From contig JACEEZ010009499.1 in the NCBI GenBank assembly GCA_016584305.1, forward strand, positions 19,261-83,260: 64,000 nucleotides of DNA, given 5' to 3'. Source of the stretch: Chionoecetes opilio (taxonomy: Eukaryota > Arthropoda > Malacostraca > Decapoda > Majidae). Position 1 is the first letter of the stretch, and every line of letters begins with the position of its first letter. This document shows positions 12,325 to 22,850 of this stretch, in pieces. The notes beneath the pieces are model-generated. The model did no database searches. It was not told the DNA's origin and was given only the letters and a program-made list of their open reading frames with translations. Both the position numbers and the translations under genes were made by a program.

Positions 12325-12446
12325 TACCACTGCTATTGCTACTACACTACCTATTACCCTACTACTATACGAATCTTCTCTGCTACTATTATTACTACTA
12401 CTACTACTGTTATTATTAATACTACTACAACCACTACTACTCTACT
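12325..12446. repeat. (TAC)n trinucleotide repeat
   Basis: Imperfect TAC/TAT triplets over about 120 bp. Confidence 0.85.
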
Positions 12447-12607
12447 ATAGTATGAGTAGTATTTAATTATGATTTTTTGTAATTTTGGACGGCAAACACG
12501 TGGGGAGCCGAGTGTGAATGTAAAAAGAAGAAGCGTGAGACGGAAGAGAAGGGAAGGTTCTACCCGGGCCTAAATCGCCCTATTAAAGGGGAAGAAAGGG
12601 GAGGAAG

Positions 12608-12825
12608 TATAAAGGCTACATCCACTGGGCAGGCTCCACCTCCCATGACGAAGGGGGAGCGCTTGGTCCACGCGGCCGACGGCAACCGAAACCCAACCAA
12701 TGGCAGGGCAGGCCGCCAAAGTAAGTGGCGCCGTCGACCACGCTTTCAAAGCCCTCGCCACCACGACAAGGTTGACTAACACACCCCACAGCGGGGGAGA
12801 GAGAGATTGTGTATTCTTCCTTCAG
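12608..12825 (+). promoter_or_regulatory. Possible core promoter and 5' UTR intron of the zinc-finger copy
   Basis: TATAAAGG lies at 12,608-12,615. A donor-like AAA|GTAAGT is at 12,720/12,721, and an acceptor-like TTCCTTCAG ends at 12,825, giving a 105-bp intron before the zinc-finger exon. The acceptor is conserved in the inverted copy (near 15,440), which gives modest support. No transcript evidence is available. Confidence 0.3.
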
Positions 12826-13105
12826 GTGTGTCTGTTTTACAGGTTCCCTTGAGGCTCCGTGCTGGTCAGGATGTGAGGTCCACAAGGCCACAGTGACCCG
12901 CGGGACCGTCCCCCACAACAAGGCCGCCGTCAGGGAGTCTCGGCAAAACAGCCGCGGCGGCAGGCAACCCAGCAGTGCACCCGCGCCTCATAATGACCCC
13001 TCCAGCCGTGACTGCAACAACGGGTGCAGCTTCGGGTGAGCGGCGCGTGTGGGGGGGGAGGTAAGAGAAAGAAAAGTAAGCATTGAAAAGATTGGGAAAG
13101 AGAAA

Positions 13106-13869
<764 letters not shown>

Positions 13870-14639
13870 TCATGAGCGTGAGCGTTGTGGTTTACTTTAG
13901 GTATCTATATGTAAGAGGGTACGCCATTCATTGGCTATGTTAGACGCTACTGGGCGCCATCTTGGCGCCAAGGCCTCGTCTTTCACTCTAGACCCGGGGA
14001 AATTCTCAAGGCTTACCCCGCAGTTATATCATGTTATACATGTATAAAGATAGACTGTTATCTTCGGAAATGTTTTGTTCTATAAAATTATCACATAAAA
14101 CACAGTAAAACACATTAAATAAGGTCAGTATGAGACTGCAGAAATATGATGAACTTAACATTCCTTAAAACACGTCATGTAACCACTTGGTGGGACAGCT
14201 TATAAGATGGGAGATATCAGTAGAAGCGAATTTTTATTAACTTTCCATTGATAGATTTCGTTCTCTGATACATACAGTAGCACGCATGCTTAAATTAGCG
14301 TTAACTAAATAAATCGCCGCGTTGGCCCCGATCCTCCAATCTCTCCTCTCGCTCTCTCTCTCTCTAGGTTTTTTTTTAAGTCATGAATAACTTATTTATT
14401 TATTCTCTATTTCTTTTTATCCATCTACCCAGTACTTATAATATTATTAACAGCACTTGCATCTACCTGCCTAGTTACATATTAACTCATTCATTTACGA
14501 TTTTCCATCTTCAATATACAAACAAAACTGCGCACCGTCAAATGCGCAAAATACCCAAATCTATGAGAAATTACGCGCGCACTAGGGGATTCCCACCGGC
14601 GCACAAGTGCGCCGCGGCGCATCAGTTGAGATCACTGCT
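13870..14639. other. Spacer between the inverted zinc-finger copies
   Basis: AT-rich, with a short (TC)n near 14,342-14,365. About 14,210-14,312 is an inverted relative of the repeat at 221-322. A 98-codon ORF (14,383-14,679) is low complexity and runs into antisense finger sequence. Confidence 0.5.
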
Positions 14640-15140
14640 AGAGACACGGAATGCTTTTCCACACTCAGGAACACCGTAAGCTACTTCACCGGTGTGTATA
14701 GTCTGTGGTGTTTGCATGTTACTAGAGACACTGAATGCCCTTTCCACACTCAGGACAACACGTAAGGCTACTCACCGGTGTGTATTTAGTCTGTGTGTTT
14801 GCATGTTACTAAGACACTGAATGCCTTTTCTCCACAATCATGACACACGTAAGGCTTTCTCACCGGTGTGTATTAGTCGTGTGTTTGCATGTTACTAGAG
14901 ACACTGAATGCCTTCCACACTCGACCACGTAAGGCTTCTCACCGGTGTTTATTAGTCCTGTGTGTTTGCATGTTACTAGAGACACTGAATCCTTTCCCAA
15001 CTCAGGACACCGTAAAGGATTCTCACGCGGTGTGTTTAGTCCCTGTGTGTTTGCATGTGACAGAACTGCGTGAATCTTTCCCCACACTCAGGACAGGGAT
15101 AGCGTTTTCTCTATTCATTCTCCGCGTTTTTCTCTCCTTT
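14640..15140 (-). pseudogene. C2H2 zinc-finger array, frameshifted (right, inverted copy)
   Basis: Read on the minus strand, this is a shorter copy of the array at 13,106-13,869, with about five or six 84-bp finger units marked by TCACCGGTGTGT near 14,690, 14,774, 14,860, 14,940 and 15,022. The leader matches the left copy, but the start ATG is not preserved (ACGCGGAG where the left copy has ATGTCGGAG). Units carry indels and a few substitutions. At its far end the last finger runs into unrelated sequence instead of HTGE plus stop, so the copy is 3'-truncated. It is transcribed toward the left copy, if at all. Confidence 0.72.
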
Positions 15141-15450
15141 CCATCTTTTCCATGCTTTCACTTTTCTTTCTCCTCACTTCCCCCACCCCACGTGGCCGCT
15201 TTCACCCGAAGCTGCACGCCGTTGCTGCATCACGGGGCTGGAGGGTCATTACGACCTTATGAGGCGCGGGTTGCACTGCTGGGGTTGGCCTGCGCCGTCG
15301 GTTTTTACCGAGATCTCCCGACGGCGGCCTTGTTTGGGCAGCCGTCCCGCGGGTCACTGTGGCCTCGAAGACCTCTCATTTTTGTGACTCGCACCGAGCC
15401 CTCAAGGTAACTTGTAAAACAGACGACACCTGAAGGAAGAAAACGCATCT

Positions 15451-16230
15451 CGCTCCCTCTAACCGCACCCACACCACACATGAGCTTGCTTATGTGAGAG
15501 TTGTCACAGTATGATTAAACGTTGGTCCGGTGTGGCAGAATATGCCGTGCGGTCATCCAGGTCCACCAGGTCAGTGTGCCAGAAACCTCCATGGTGGGTG
15601 GCAAATATTTGGCTATCGCAAAGCATAGAAAAGATCAAAAAGTCAGAAAAGACACCTTGATGTTTATATATACATTGTGTGTGTGTGTGGGGGCACAGGG
15701 TCCACCACAACCATACAGGGCATGTTGTGTTTGGGTTATATGGTATGTGGCAGTGCCAGTGAACCACTGCACACAACATGGCGGAAAAAGGGTAAAAAAA
15801 ACCCTTTTTTTTTTTTTTTGTGTATCACCACCGCTGTGTTACTTGCCTTGTGGGCCGTCAGGATGGACCGTGGCAGACCCACAGCCTCCTGCACGAAAAT
15901 GAACAACACTCCAGGCATGAGTGGTGTGGTATCCTGCTTTGGTGACATGAGTCATATGCCAGGAAAGGAACAGTTTATTGTGTGGTGTCAGGCCGGTGTG
16001 TGTGTCAGGCCAAGCTACTCAACCCTCCGCTGTCAACACATATTTATCTGTTATCATACGGTAATTTAGGCAATGTAACGTGTCATTCTGCTATGGTTGG
16101 GTGTTTTAGGCCTATCAAGCGTGGTCATGTCAATGTGTCAAGTGGTGCTGTCATACCTTTTCAAGACGTCATGCGGGCGGTGTTCAAATGTTTCCACGGG
16201 GTAAGAGTCATATCAGATACTGGTGTCATT
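15451..16230. other. Unassigned, short ORFs only
   Basis: Overlapping ORFs of 126 and 130 codons (15,522-16,069) lack recognisable domains, and one runs through a T-homopolymer and a (GT)n tract. No gene is called. GTCA/TGTCA-rich phrasing is noticeable at 15,960-16,230. Confidence 0.35.
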
Positions 16231-16533
16231 GCTATTATTTTACACTAGGCCGAAATTGCCTACCATTGGGAGTGTGTTTCTGTTTAACTTATTGATTCTA
16301 GGAAAATTCTCATCTTATGAACTTCCGTCGCAAATATTACTTTTGGAGATAATACCATGTTGTTAAATATGGAGCGAGAGACAAGTGTTTATGTCAGCCA
16401 CTCTTTCTTCCTCTTGTCACCTGCATCGCTTCTATTGCCTTCTCTTGCCCGCGGACACTTTTTATGCAGATGGCTGTAGTTAGGGAGTTAAAGCTTGGAA
16501 TTAGGTTAGGTTAGTATCAAAAGGTGGGTTAGG
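16231..16533 (+). repeat. Left half of a TTAGG-cored foldback element, cut by a hAT insertion
   Basis: TATTATTTTACACTAGG and the following 280 bp match the left arms at 50,472 and about 43,440 (shared blocks: TTCCGTCGCAAAT, CTTTTGGAGATAAT, GACACTTTTT, ATGCAGAT). The copy reaches its TTAGGTTAGG core, and the hAT element sits exactly in that core. The mirrored right arm is not found downstream of the hAT element. Confidence 0.7.
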
Positions 16534-19206
16534 CAGTGATCCCAACCGGAGTTCCGCGGGGAACCCTGGGTTCCGCCGACCATCACCAGGGGTTCCGCAG
16601 AAACCGAAAAATAATTTATGTGCTATTACAAAATGACAGTGATCTTAATTCCTAATTCTACTCAACAACACTTCACAAATCACTGTCCAGACACCACATA
16701 CTCGTACGTGTCAGTCAGTACAATGTTAATGAGAGCAAAATGATATGCATAGAATGAAGAAAAAAATTGTGTTATGCCGTTGCCGGATAACGCCCTTCAT
16801 TCCTACTCCGCAAGTTTGGCGACACAGGGGTTGGGTAGGAGGGTGACCAACCCCGTACGATATATACTTGTCCACGAGAGCCGCCAGCCCTCCGTTCACA
16901 CATCTTCCTTCAGTGTTTTTGAGCAGCGCAACCGAGTGAAACGTTGTGTTAATTTAATCTCAACCAGTTAATATTATTTTGATACGGATTTTAAGACTGA
17001 GCATGTTTCAAATTTTTGAAAAGAAAGCATGGTCAGTGAGAGGAGGACAGTGACGAAGAATCACAAATACCACATCCAAGTATGAGTAAAGTAAAAGTAG
17101 TGATTTTTTAAAAAAAATCGGAGGGGGGGGCCCTTTACAATGACATTTAATCTGCCATTTGGCTTTACATGGACTGGGAGAAGAAAACTTCCACCGCCTT
17201 TGTGCATTGTTTGTGGGAAAAAGCTCGCTAACACAGCTATGGCCCCAGCCAAGTTAAAGCGACAATTAACTACTAATCACGCCACTTGTCAAATAAAACC
17301 ATGGATTTCTCGAAGACTCCTTGGTATTCACAGCAGAACAAAGAAAAGTTTTTGAAAAGAAGGTACCATCAGTGATAAGGCCCAAGAAGCAACTATTTAG
17401 TGGCTGATCTAGTTGCCAAGAAATGAAAAGTCACACTATGCAGAAAGCCTAATAATGCCTGCTTGCAAAATATTGGTGAGAACTTTTCTTTTCTCACATA
17501 TCTCAACAAGACGCTTCTCACCTTTAGCTAGGTGAAGAAGCTGAAAGTGGAATTGCAAGGTTCCTGTTTCTGATAATACATTAGTAGCGTGTGGATGACC
17601 TGTCCAACATTTTCTTGTATTTTGTCTGAAATACTGCAAAATAACACTTTGCTCTCCAAGTAGATGAGACAACTGATATACTGGTAAGCTCAGCTGCTGG
17701 CATCGTCGATTTGAAAATGAAGGTGAAATATGGGAAATTATTTTTGCTGTAAAGAACTGCAGAAACTACCAAGCCACGACTTTTCAACATCTTGTCTTCT
17801 TACCTGGAATCTTGTGGTTTGTCATTGAACCGATGCGTTGGAATCTGCACTGATGATGCTCCCCTCAATGAAATTGCTTCAGTACAAGGCTTTGTATCAC
17901 GCGTGAAAGAAAAAATCCCTGAGTCATTAAAAACTCACTGCTTTCTCCACGAGAATTCTGGTTCAAAAATTATTGGGGATGAATTTAAACAAGTCCTTGG
18001 TATAACTGTGAACTGGTCAACTTTATAACGCAGACGCCCTCTGAAAGTCTCGCTATTGCCAAGGTTGTGTGAAAAAACCTGCAAAAGATTCACGTGACGC
18101 TTCTCCAGCACACAGATGCTCGATGGCTTTCGAGAGGTAAAGTTTTGACAAGGGTATGCGAGCTGCGACAGGAACTGCTGCTTTTCTTCAAAAGAATAAT
18201 AAATCCAGTTTCTGTGATGTCTGAATCTTCCAAACTGGCAAATGAAACTAGCAATACTTTAAGTCAGATATTTTCAATTTAAGATAACGTGAACACCATG
18301 CCATGCAGGGTGCGAAGGAAAGACTTCTGACTCCACAGCCAACCTTCTGCTTTAAAAGAATAAACTCGCTGTTTTGGAAAAAAGCACCTTTCATAGGAAA
18401 CGTCGAATGTGTTTCCACTCGCTACTTCAAAGTTCAAACTCAGAATGAATCTGAAAATGTCCATTCCATTAATTACAAGTCACTTTGGGATCACTGGTCA
18501 AAAAACTTCATAAGTACTGCCCCTCCTTGTCATCAGATACGTATGACTGGGTGAGCAAAACCCCTTCACTGAGTTTTTTTTGTTGTTTTTTGTTTCTCAC
18601 AAGTACAGAAAACCTATTAGTCTGCAAGAAGAAGTAGAACTGAGTGACTACAGTGCGATCGAACCTTGAAAATGAAAATGTTAATGAAGTATCATCACTT
18701 GACAAAGTTTTTTGGATTTCAGCAAAGCAAGAGTACCCTGTCTCTCAGTAAAAGCATTGATGTTTTACTTCAGTTTTCAACTTCTTACTCTGTGACCAAG
18801 CTTTCTCATGCCTGACCGTCATTAAAAGCAAATCAAGAAATTGTCTTCTGTCTGTCGAGGAAGAACTGCGTGTGTGTCTGTCAAAAATTCGGCCAAGAAT
18901 TTCACAGATACGCAAAGAGAAACAAGTCCAAGTGTCACACTGAAAGTAAGTCATAACATTATTGACTTATTAGTGTGAACTCTCATGACATGTGAGAAAA
19001 ATTGTAGATTTTCATATATGAATTATATTGCTAAAAAACTTTTCTTTAAAAAATTTATATATATATATATATATTTTAAATATATATATATATATTATAT
19101 ATAATATATATATATATATATATTAGTATACTATATATAGGGGTTCCTTGGAATATGAAAAATTATTACAGGGGTTCCTCCAAGGTGTAAAGGTTGGGAA
19201 TCACTG
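16534..19206 (+). mobile_element. hAT (ZBED/Buster-like) DNA transposon with TIRs and target duplication
   Basis: The left end CAGTGATCCCAACC (16,534) is mirrored by GGTTGGGAATCACTG at 19,192-19,206. This is a hAT-type terminus, with subterminal GGTTCC motifs on both sides. The 8 bp before the left end, GGGTTAGG (16,526-16,533), recur at the right junction (19,206-19,213) if one G of a G-run is shared or lost, as expected for the 8-bp hAT target duplication. The interior carries a dead transposase on the same strand. The length of 2.67 kb is normal for an autonomous hAT. A (TA)n tract at 19,055-19,137 lies inside the 3' end. Confidence 0.88.
17122..18951 (+). pseudogene. hAT transposase, ZBED5/Buster type, multiply frameshifted
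   Basis: Three blocks can be read. (1) 17,140-17,355: a BED-like finger PPLCIVCGKKLANTAM ... KLKRQLTTNH, where the C-x2-C pair is kept but the usual His in KLKRH is Gln. The next block (SDKAQEAS.LVADLVAKK) continues in broken frames. (2) 17,792-18,028: GICTDDAP and THCFLHE, the transposase core around a catalytic Asp of the RNase-H fold. (3) 18,094-18,282: ARWLSRGKVLTRV with ELRQELL, then, in shifted frames up to 18,951, the C-terminal dimerisation region (FLMPDRH.KQIKK-like, originally L-T-V-I-K-S-K). At least six indels or stops separate them. The layout and motifs match the ZBED5/SCAND3-type hAT family. In an active element the protein would cut and rejoin the TIRs in the nucleus. The copy is inactive as written. 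Confidence 0.85.
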
Positions 19207-19439
19207 GGTTAGGTTATAGTCCGGCAGTCAAACCCCCTATTTTGAGTGAAGCGTGCAATAGAGTCCGCATAAAATATATTCACATTTTCATGACCTTAGG
19301 ACCCTACTAAAGAATATTAGGGAGGGTGTCGCCCTGACACACTTGAGCATTTTCCATAAAACCCATTAATATATAAATTACCTGGCGCCATTATCGGAAC
19401 TTCTAATTTTATTTTGGCTCCGGTACCAGAAACACCAAC
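19207..19439. other. Intergenic after the hAT element
   Basis: TTAGG remnant of the insertion site at 19,206-19,216, then nothing recognised. Confidence 0.4.
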
Positions 19440-19509
19440 AGTTCTCTGCTTCTGAATTTTTCAAGGTCCAGAAGGTTGAGAATTGCAGGTTCTTGGTATC
19501 AGAGACCAG

Positions 19510-20113
19510 AGCTGCACCGCTGGACATGGTATAGTAATGCCTGAGGGGTAGCTAAGGAGATCGACCACGTCCTTGTTAGTACTCGTTGTAGGATCCTCCA
19601 GAACTGCAGGGTTTACCGGAGTGCTGAGTTCTTTGGAACAGATCAGACCTCTTATTGCTACACTTAAGCTTCATGACAAGTCGAGAAGAATCTCAATAGG
19701 TAACCATACTGTGTTTCATCTTGAGAAACTGAAGGACTTGACATGTGCTCATGAGTATGCGGTGGCAGTCTCAAATCGGTTTGATGTGCTCGGTGCCCTC
19801 GAGGACCCTGTAGAACTGTTGGATACCTTCAAACGTGAAACTCTACAGGCTGCCAAGGAGTGTATTGGGGTTGCGCTCGAGGTCAAGGCGTGGTTTTGTC
19901 TCGACGGAGACGCTGGAAAAATCGAGGAGTCGCGCTGCCAGGCTGGCTGGGAACCAAGACCAGCACAGGGCTCTGTCACGCCCGACTAGAAGAACACTCC
20001 TGGGGAGAGACAAGGAGAGGTATGTCAGGAGTCTCGCTGAGGATGTCAAGGGTCATTTGAACGCTAATGACCTCCGACCCGCCTACAGGGATGTCAACAA
20101 GAAAAGAAAAAAA
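19510..20113 (+). pseudogene. LINE ORF, endonuclease C-terminus and linker
   Basis: RWTWYSNA, a stop, GVAKEIDHVLVST, then RVYRSAEFFGTD are read at 19,520-19,650. The pattern fits the end of an apurinic-like (EEP) endonuclease, where the last motif should be (S/G)xDH. Here one base is missing after GTD, so the His falls out of frame. HLEKLKDLTCAHEYAVAVSN and DPVELLDTFKRETLQAAKEC follow in frame at 19,723-19,870. A frame change then gives SRRGFVSTETLEK and SRAARLAGNQDQHRALSR, and DKERYVRSLAEDVKGHLNAN closes the block. Nothing here can make the complete enzyme. Confidence 0.78.
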
Positions 20114-20879
20114 CCTCTAAAATAAAATAATAGGGCGACCAGCTAATCCGAGCGCAGCAAGGCTAACCGAGCGTAGTGAGGGAACCTCCCAGCTGGGGGT
20201 TCGATTTTTTGTAAATTTCATGCTCTGAGGGAGCTTCTGAGAGGTCCTTGGTTATATCTATAATAATTTCTGGTCTCAATTTTGTCTGTTTTTGTATCCA
20301 CAATTTGTGTATATGTATATATATATATATATAGTATATCATGCAACTTAAATTGTGAAATGTATATGAATTATTAACCATTTTGACATGACAAATGAAA
20401 TATTAACACTGTTTCCGTTGGAAAAGTAATAACACAACAACAAAATATTTGTCAACATTATCAATTATTTAGGCAGTATCAAATACAGCTCAAATATGAT
20501 TTGATGACCAACTTCGAATTATTGAATAATCCAATATCAAATAAGTTTCACTATAACTATAATCATGATAATAACACTGCTGTATACACCACAGAATACA
20601 CTGCTGTATTCCACCCCCAACATACTGCCTCCTGAGCAAACTTGTAGCAGTGGAGTCAGGAGATATCGGCAGCCTAGTATTAACTTCCCGCTGTGCAGCC
20701 AACAAATGTTTTATGCTCTGTGCTGGATCAGTGGCCAGGGACAGGTTCGGCTGTGGGCTAGCCAACTATGTACCCCCCCCCCCCTAAATTTTTATCCCGA
20801 ATCTACACGATTCACAGAAATGACCCAGCTGGCAATAAAATACTCGGAAATCCGCGAATGCGCGGAAAATTGACATCCC
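20114..20879. other. Unrelated sequence separating the two LINE blocks
   Basis: AT-rich, with a short (TA)n near 20,313-20,335 and a repeated GAGCGCAGCAAGGC/GAGCGTAGTGAGGG pair at 20,148-20,181. It may be an insertion or the gap between two independent LINE fragments. No TIR or target duplication was identified. Confidence 0.4.
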
Positions 20880-20884
20880 TGCGC

Positions 20885-21957
20885 CTACCGAGCCCTGAAG
20901 AAGCTCCGTTCCAAGTCTCCATCTCGGGCGAGTGCTATTCGAGCAGCAGATGGGCGCCTCGTGTCGGACATGGATGGGCAGATGGCTCGTTGGGCTGAGT
21001 ACTTTGGGCAGTTGTTCACGGTGGACCCTCCAACTGAGCAGCTTCACACCACTGGATTACAGGCAGTGGATGCCGATCCTCCCATCCACGAAACCGCACC
21101 CTCGCGAGGCTGTAGCAAAGTTGAGGGGACGGAAAGGCAGCTGGTGTTTGTAATATCAGTGCGGAGCTCCTCAAAGCTGGGGGTGAGGCCATGATCCGCG
21201 GATTGCATGCTGTCCTGACTGCCGTGTGGCAATCAGGTACCATTCCTCCTGACTGGAAAAGGGGGCTGGTCGTCCCTATCTGGAAAGGGAAAAGGGACCG
21301 TCAGGACTGCAACAATTACCGCGATATTACACTGCTCAGCGTGACAGGCAAGGTGCTTGCCCATCTATTGCTGACACGGATCCGCAGTCATCTGCTGAAG
21401 CATCAGAGACCTCAGCAGTCTGGGTTCACGCCTGGTAAGTCAACAACGGACCGTATCCTAGCCTTCGTGTTCTGGGTGGAACGCCGATGTGAGTTTCGAC
21501 AGGGGATGCTTGCAGCCTATGTTGATCTCAAGAAGGCGTTTGACTCGGTGCATCGTGAGTCACTCTGGGATCTTCTGCGACTTCGCGGGATTCCTGCAAG
21601 GACTATTGGTTTGATAACTGGACTGTATTCTGGGACTGAGAGTGCTCTGAAGTGTGGGGCAGGTGTATCCAGCTTCTTTCCTGTTAATACAGCAGTGAGG
21701 CAAGGGTGCGCCCTTGCCCCATCACTTTTCAACACTTATATGGACTGGGTATTGGACAAGGTTGTAGATCAGTGATTGTGGAGCGTCCGTCGGCAACACC
21801 AAGATCACAGATCTTGTTTTTGCCGATGATGTAGTAATCTTTGCTGAGTCGCTGGAGGTCCTGGTGATGGCTCTCGAGGCGCTGCACGAGGAGGCAAAGC
21901 CTTTGGGACTTGGTCTCCTGGCTCAAGACCAAGGTCCAGGTGTTTTGGAGCACATAT
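20885..21957 (+). pseudogene. LINE reverse transcriptase domain
   Basis: SKSPSRASAIRAADGRLVSD and MDGQMARWAEYFGQLFTVDP are read at about 20,915-21,035. A frameshifted AVAKLRG..AGVCNISAELL segment follows. Then comes a clean open frame at 21,191-21,775 (194 codons) with PPDWKRGLVVPIWKG, NNYRDITLLSVTGK, QQSGFTPGKSTTDR, AAYVDLKKAFDSVHRE (catalytic Asp of motif A) and AVRQGCALAPSLFN. TGA at 21,773 ends it prematurely. In another frame, ITDLVFADDVVIF (catalytic FADD, 21,819-21,830) continues the palm, then ESLEVLVMALEALHEEA. The catalytic residues are all present, but at least two frame changes split them. The usual role is target-primed reverse transcription. Confidence 0.88.
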
Positions 21958-22443
21958 AGCGCATTTTCGTGACGTTCACCGCCCTGGTCAGTCCAGTCCG
22001 GACCGATCAGGGTGGACTGATGGTCGCGAAAATACATCGAGACTAGCCCCGTCCCATTCGTCGTTCCTATTGGCTGGGGGATCGAGGGGGCGGTACTGAA
22101 CTGAACTGTGGAGGCGGCAGGCGCCCATCTTGTCAATATCCTTTTTGTCGTCCGCCTTTTAACCTGTGCTGAAGACTTTACAACTACCACGCCTGTGATA
22201 CTTTAGTCTTATGGTCGGCCATCATGGTGTTTCATGTCTTATCAGCAGCACGAGAAGCTCCTGGTCGTCTTCCCCGCTAACTGTAGTGCGCATGCGCCAG
22301 TTCTCCCCACACGGGCCCCTGCCCTGCCTCGGGCTCAGCCCGGCCCAGTCCGTTCCAGCCCGGTCTAAACTGCCTCGCAAAAACAGTGGCCGCCCGGGAC
22401 TAGCCCAGTCCAGACCGGGCCAGAGCGGCCGCGAAAATGCGCT
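21958..22443. mobile_element. 486-bp TIR element inserted in the LINE
   Basis: AGCGCATTTTCG (21,958-21,969) is mirrored by CGAAAATGCGCT (22,432-22,443). The inner parts also mirror with gaps (CAGTCCAGTCCGGAC against GTCCAGACCGGGC). It interrupts the LINE reading frame between QVFWS and LLDEAVQSVHACGED. GC-rich interior with repeated CCCAGTCC/GGACTG motifs and no transposase. The target duplication is not clear. Confidence 0.75.
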
Positions 22444-22850
22444 TTTACTAGATGAAGCAGTACAGTCTGTTCATGCGTGCGGCGAGGACATTGAGATCTT
22501 GGAAAGTTTTACATACCTTGGTAGCGCAGTCCATAATGACGGCGGGTCACGTCAAGAAGTCTTACGGCGGATTGGCATAGCCCACGGTTTATGGACTCCG
22601 CTCAGCGGGAGTATTTGGCGTTGTCGGTACCTGTGCAGGGGGACAAAGATCCGGACCTTCAAGTCGCTTGTGATCCCTGTCTTACTATATGGTTGTGAGA
22701 CATGAATACTAAATAGTGACTTGAAGAGACTAATCAATGCCTTTGGTAATAAGTGTCTTCGCAGAATCATGGGGTATCGCTGGGATGATTACGTGTCAAA
22801 TCAGCAATTGCACCGTGAGACTGAATCGAGGCCTATTAAAACCGGGCATA
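22444..22850 (+). pseudogene. LINE C-terminal region
   Basis: LLDEAVQSVHACGEDIEILE, FTYLGSAVHNDGGSRQEVLR, SGSIWRCRYLCRGTKIRTFK and SLVIPVLLYGCET are read at 22,447-22,705. TGA replaces the expected Trp after CET. Then LKRLINAFGNKCLRRIMG follows, broken by one more indel. After about 22,850 the sequence quality collapses and the LINE cannot be followed further. Confidence 0.82.

Larger units (their letters stand above)
19440..22850 (+). mobile_element. Non-LTR retrotransposon (LINE) with endonuclease and reverse transcriptase, degraded
   Basis: This is one LINE family on the plus strand in two blocks, 19,440-20,113 (end of the endonuclease and the linker region) and 20,880-22,850 (pre-RT region, RT and C-terminus). 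They are separated by about 770 bp of unrelated sequence (20,114-20,879), and about five codons (PAYR..) are repeated at the junction. The RT block is itself split by a 486-bp TIR element at 21,958-22,443. The same family occurs at the right window edge on the minus strand, where it ends in a TGAT microsatellite, as RTE-like elements often do. Clade assignment is uncertain. Confidence 0.85.

Noticed and set aside
14889..15410. 173-codon plus-strand ORF
   Set aside because: It is antisense to the inverted zinc-finger copy and its leader; Cys/Leu/Thr-rich pattern is the complement of finger repeats.
15522..16069. Overlapping 126- and 130-codon plus ORFs
   Set aside because: They run through a T-homopolymer and (GT)n sequence in different frames and show no recognisable domain.
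20130..20210. Possible tRNA or SINE head with GGGGGTTCGATTTTTT
   Set aside because: The B-box-like sequence lacks the CC end and no convincing A box or cloverleaf spacing is present.
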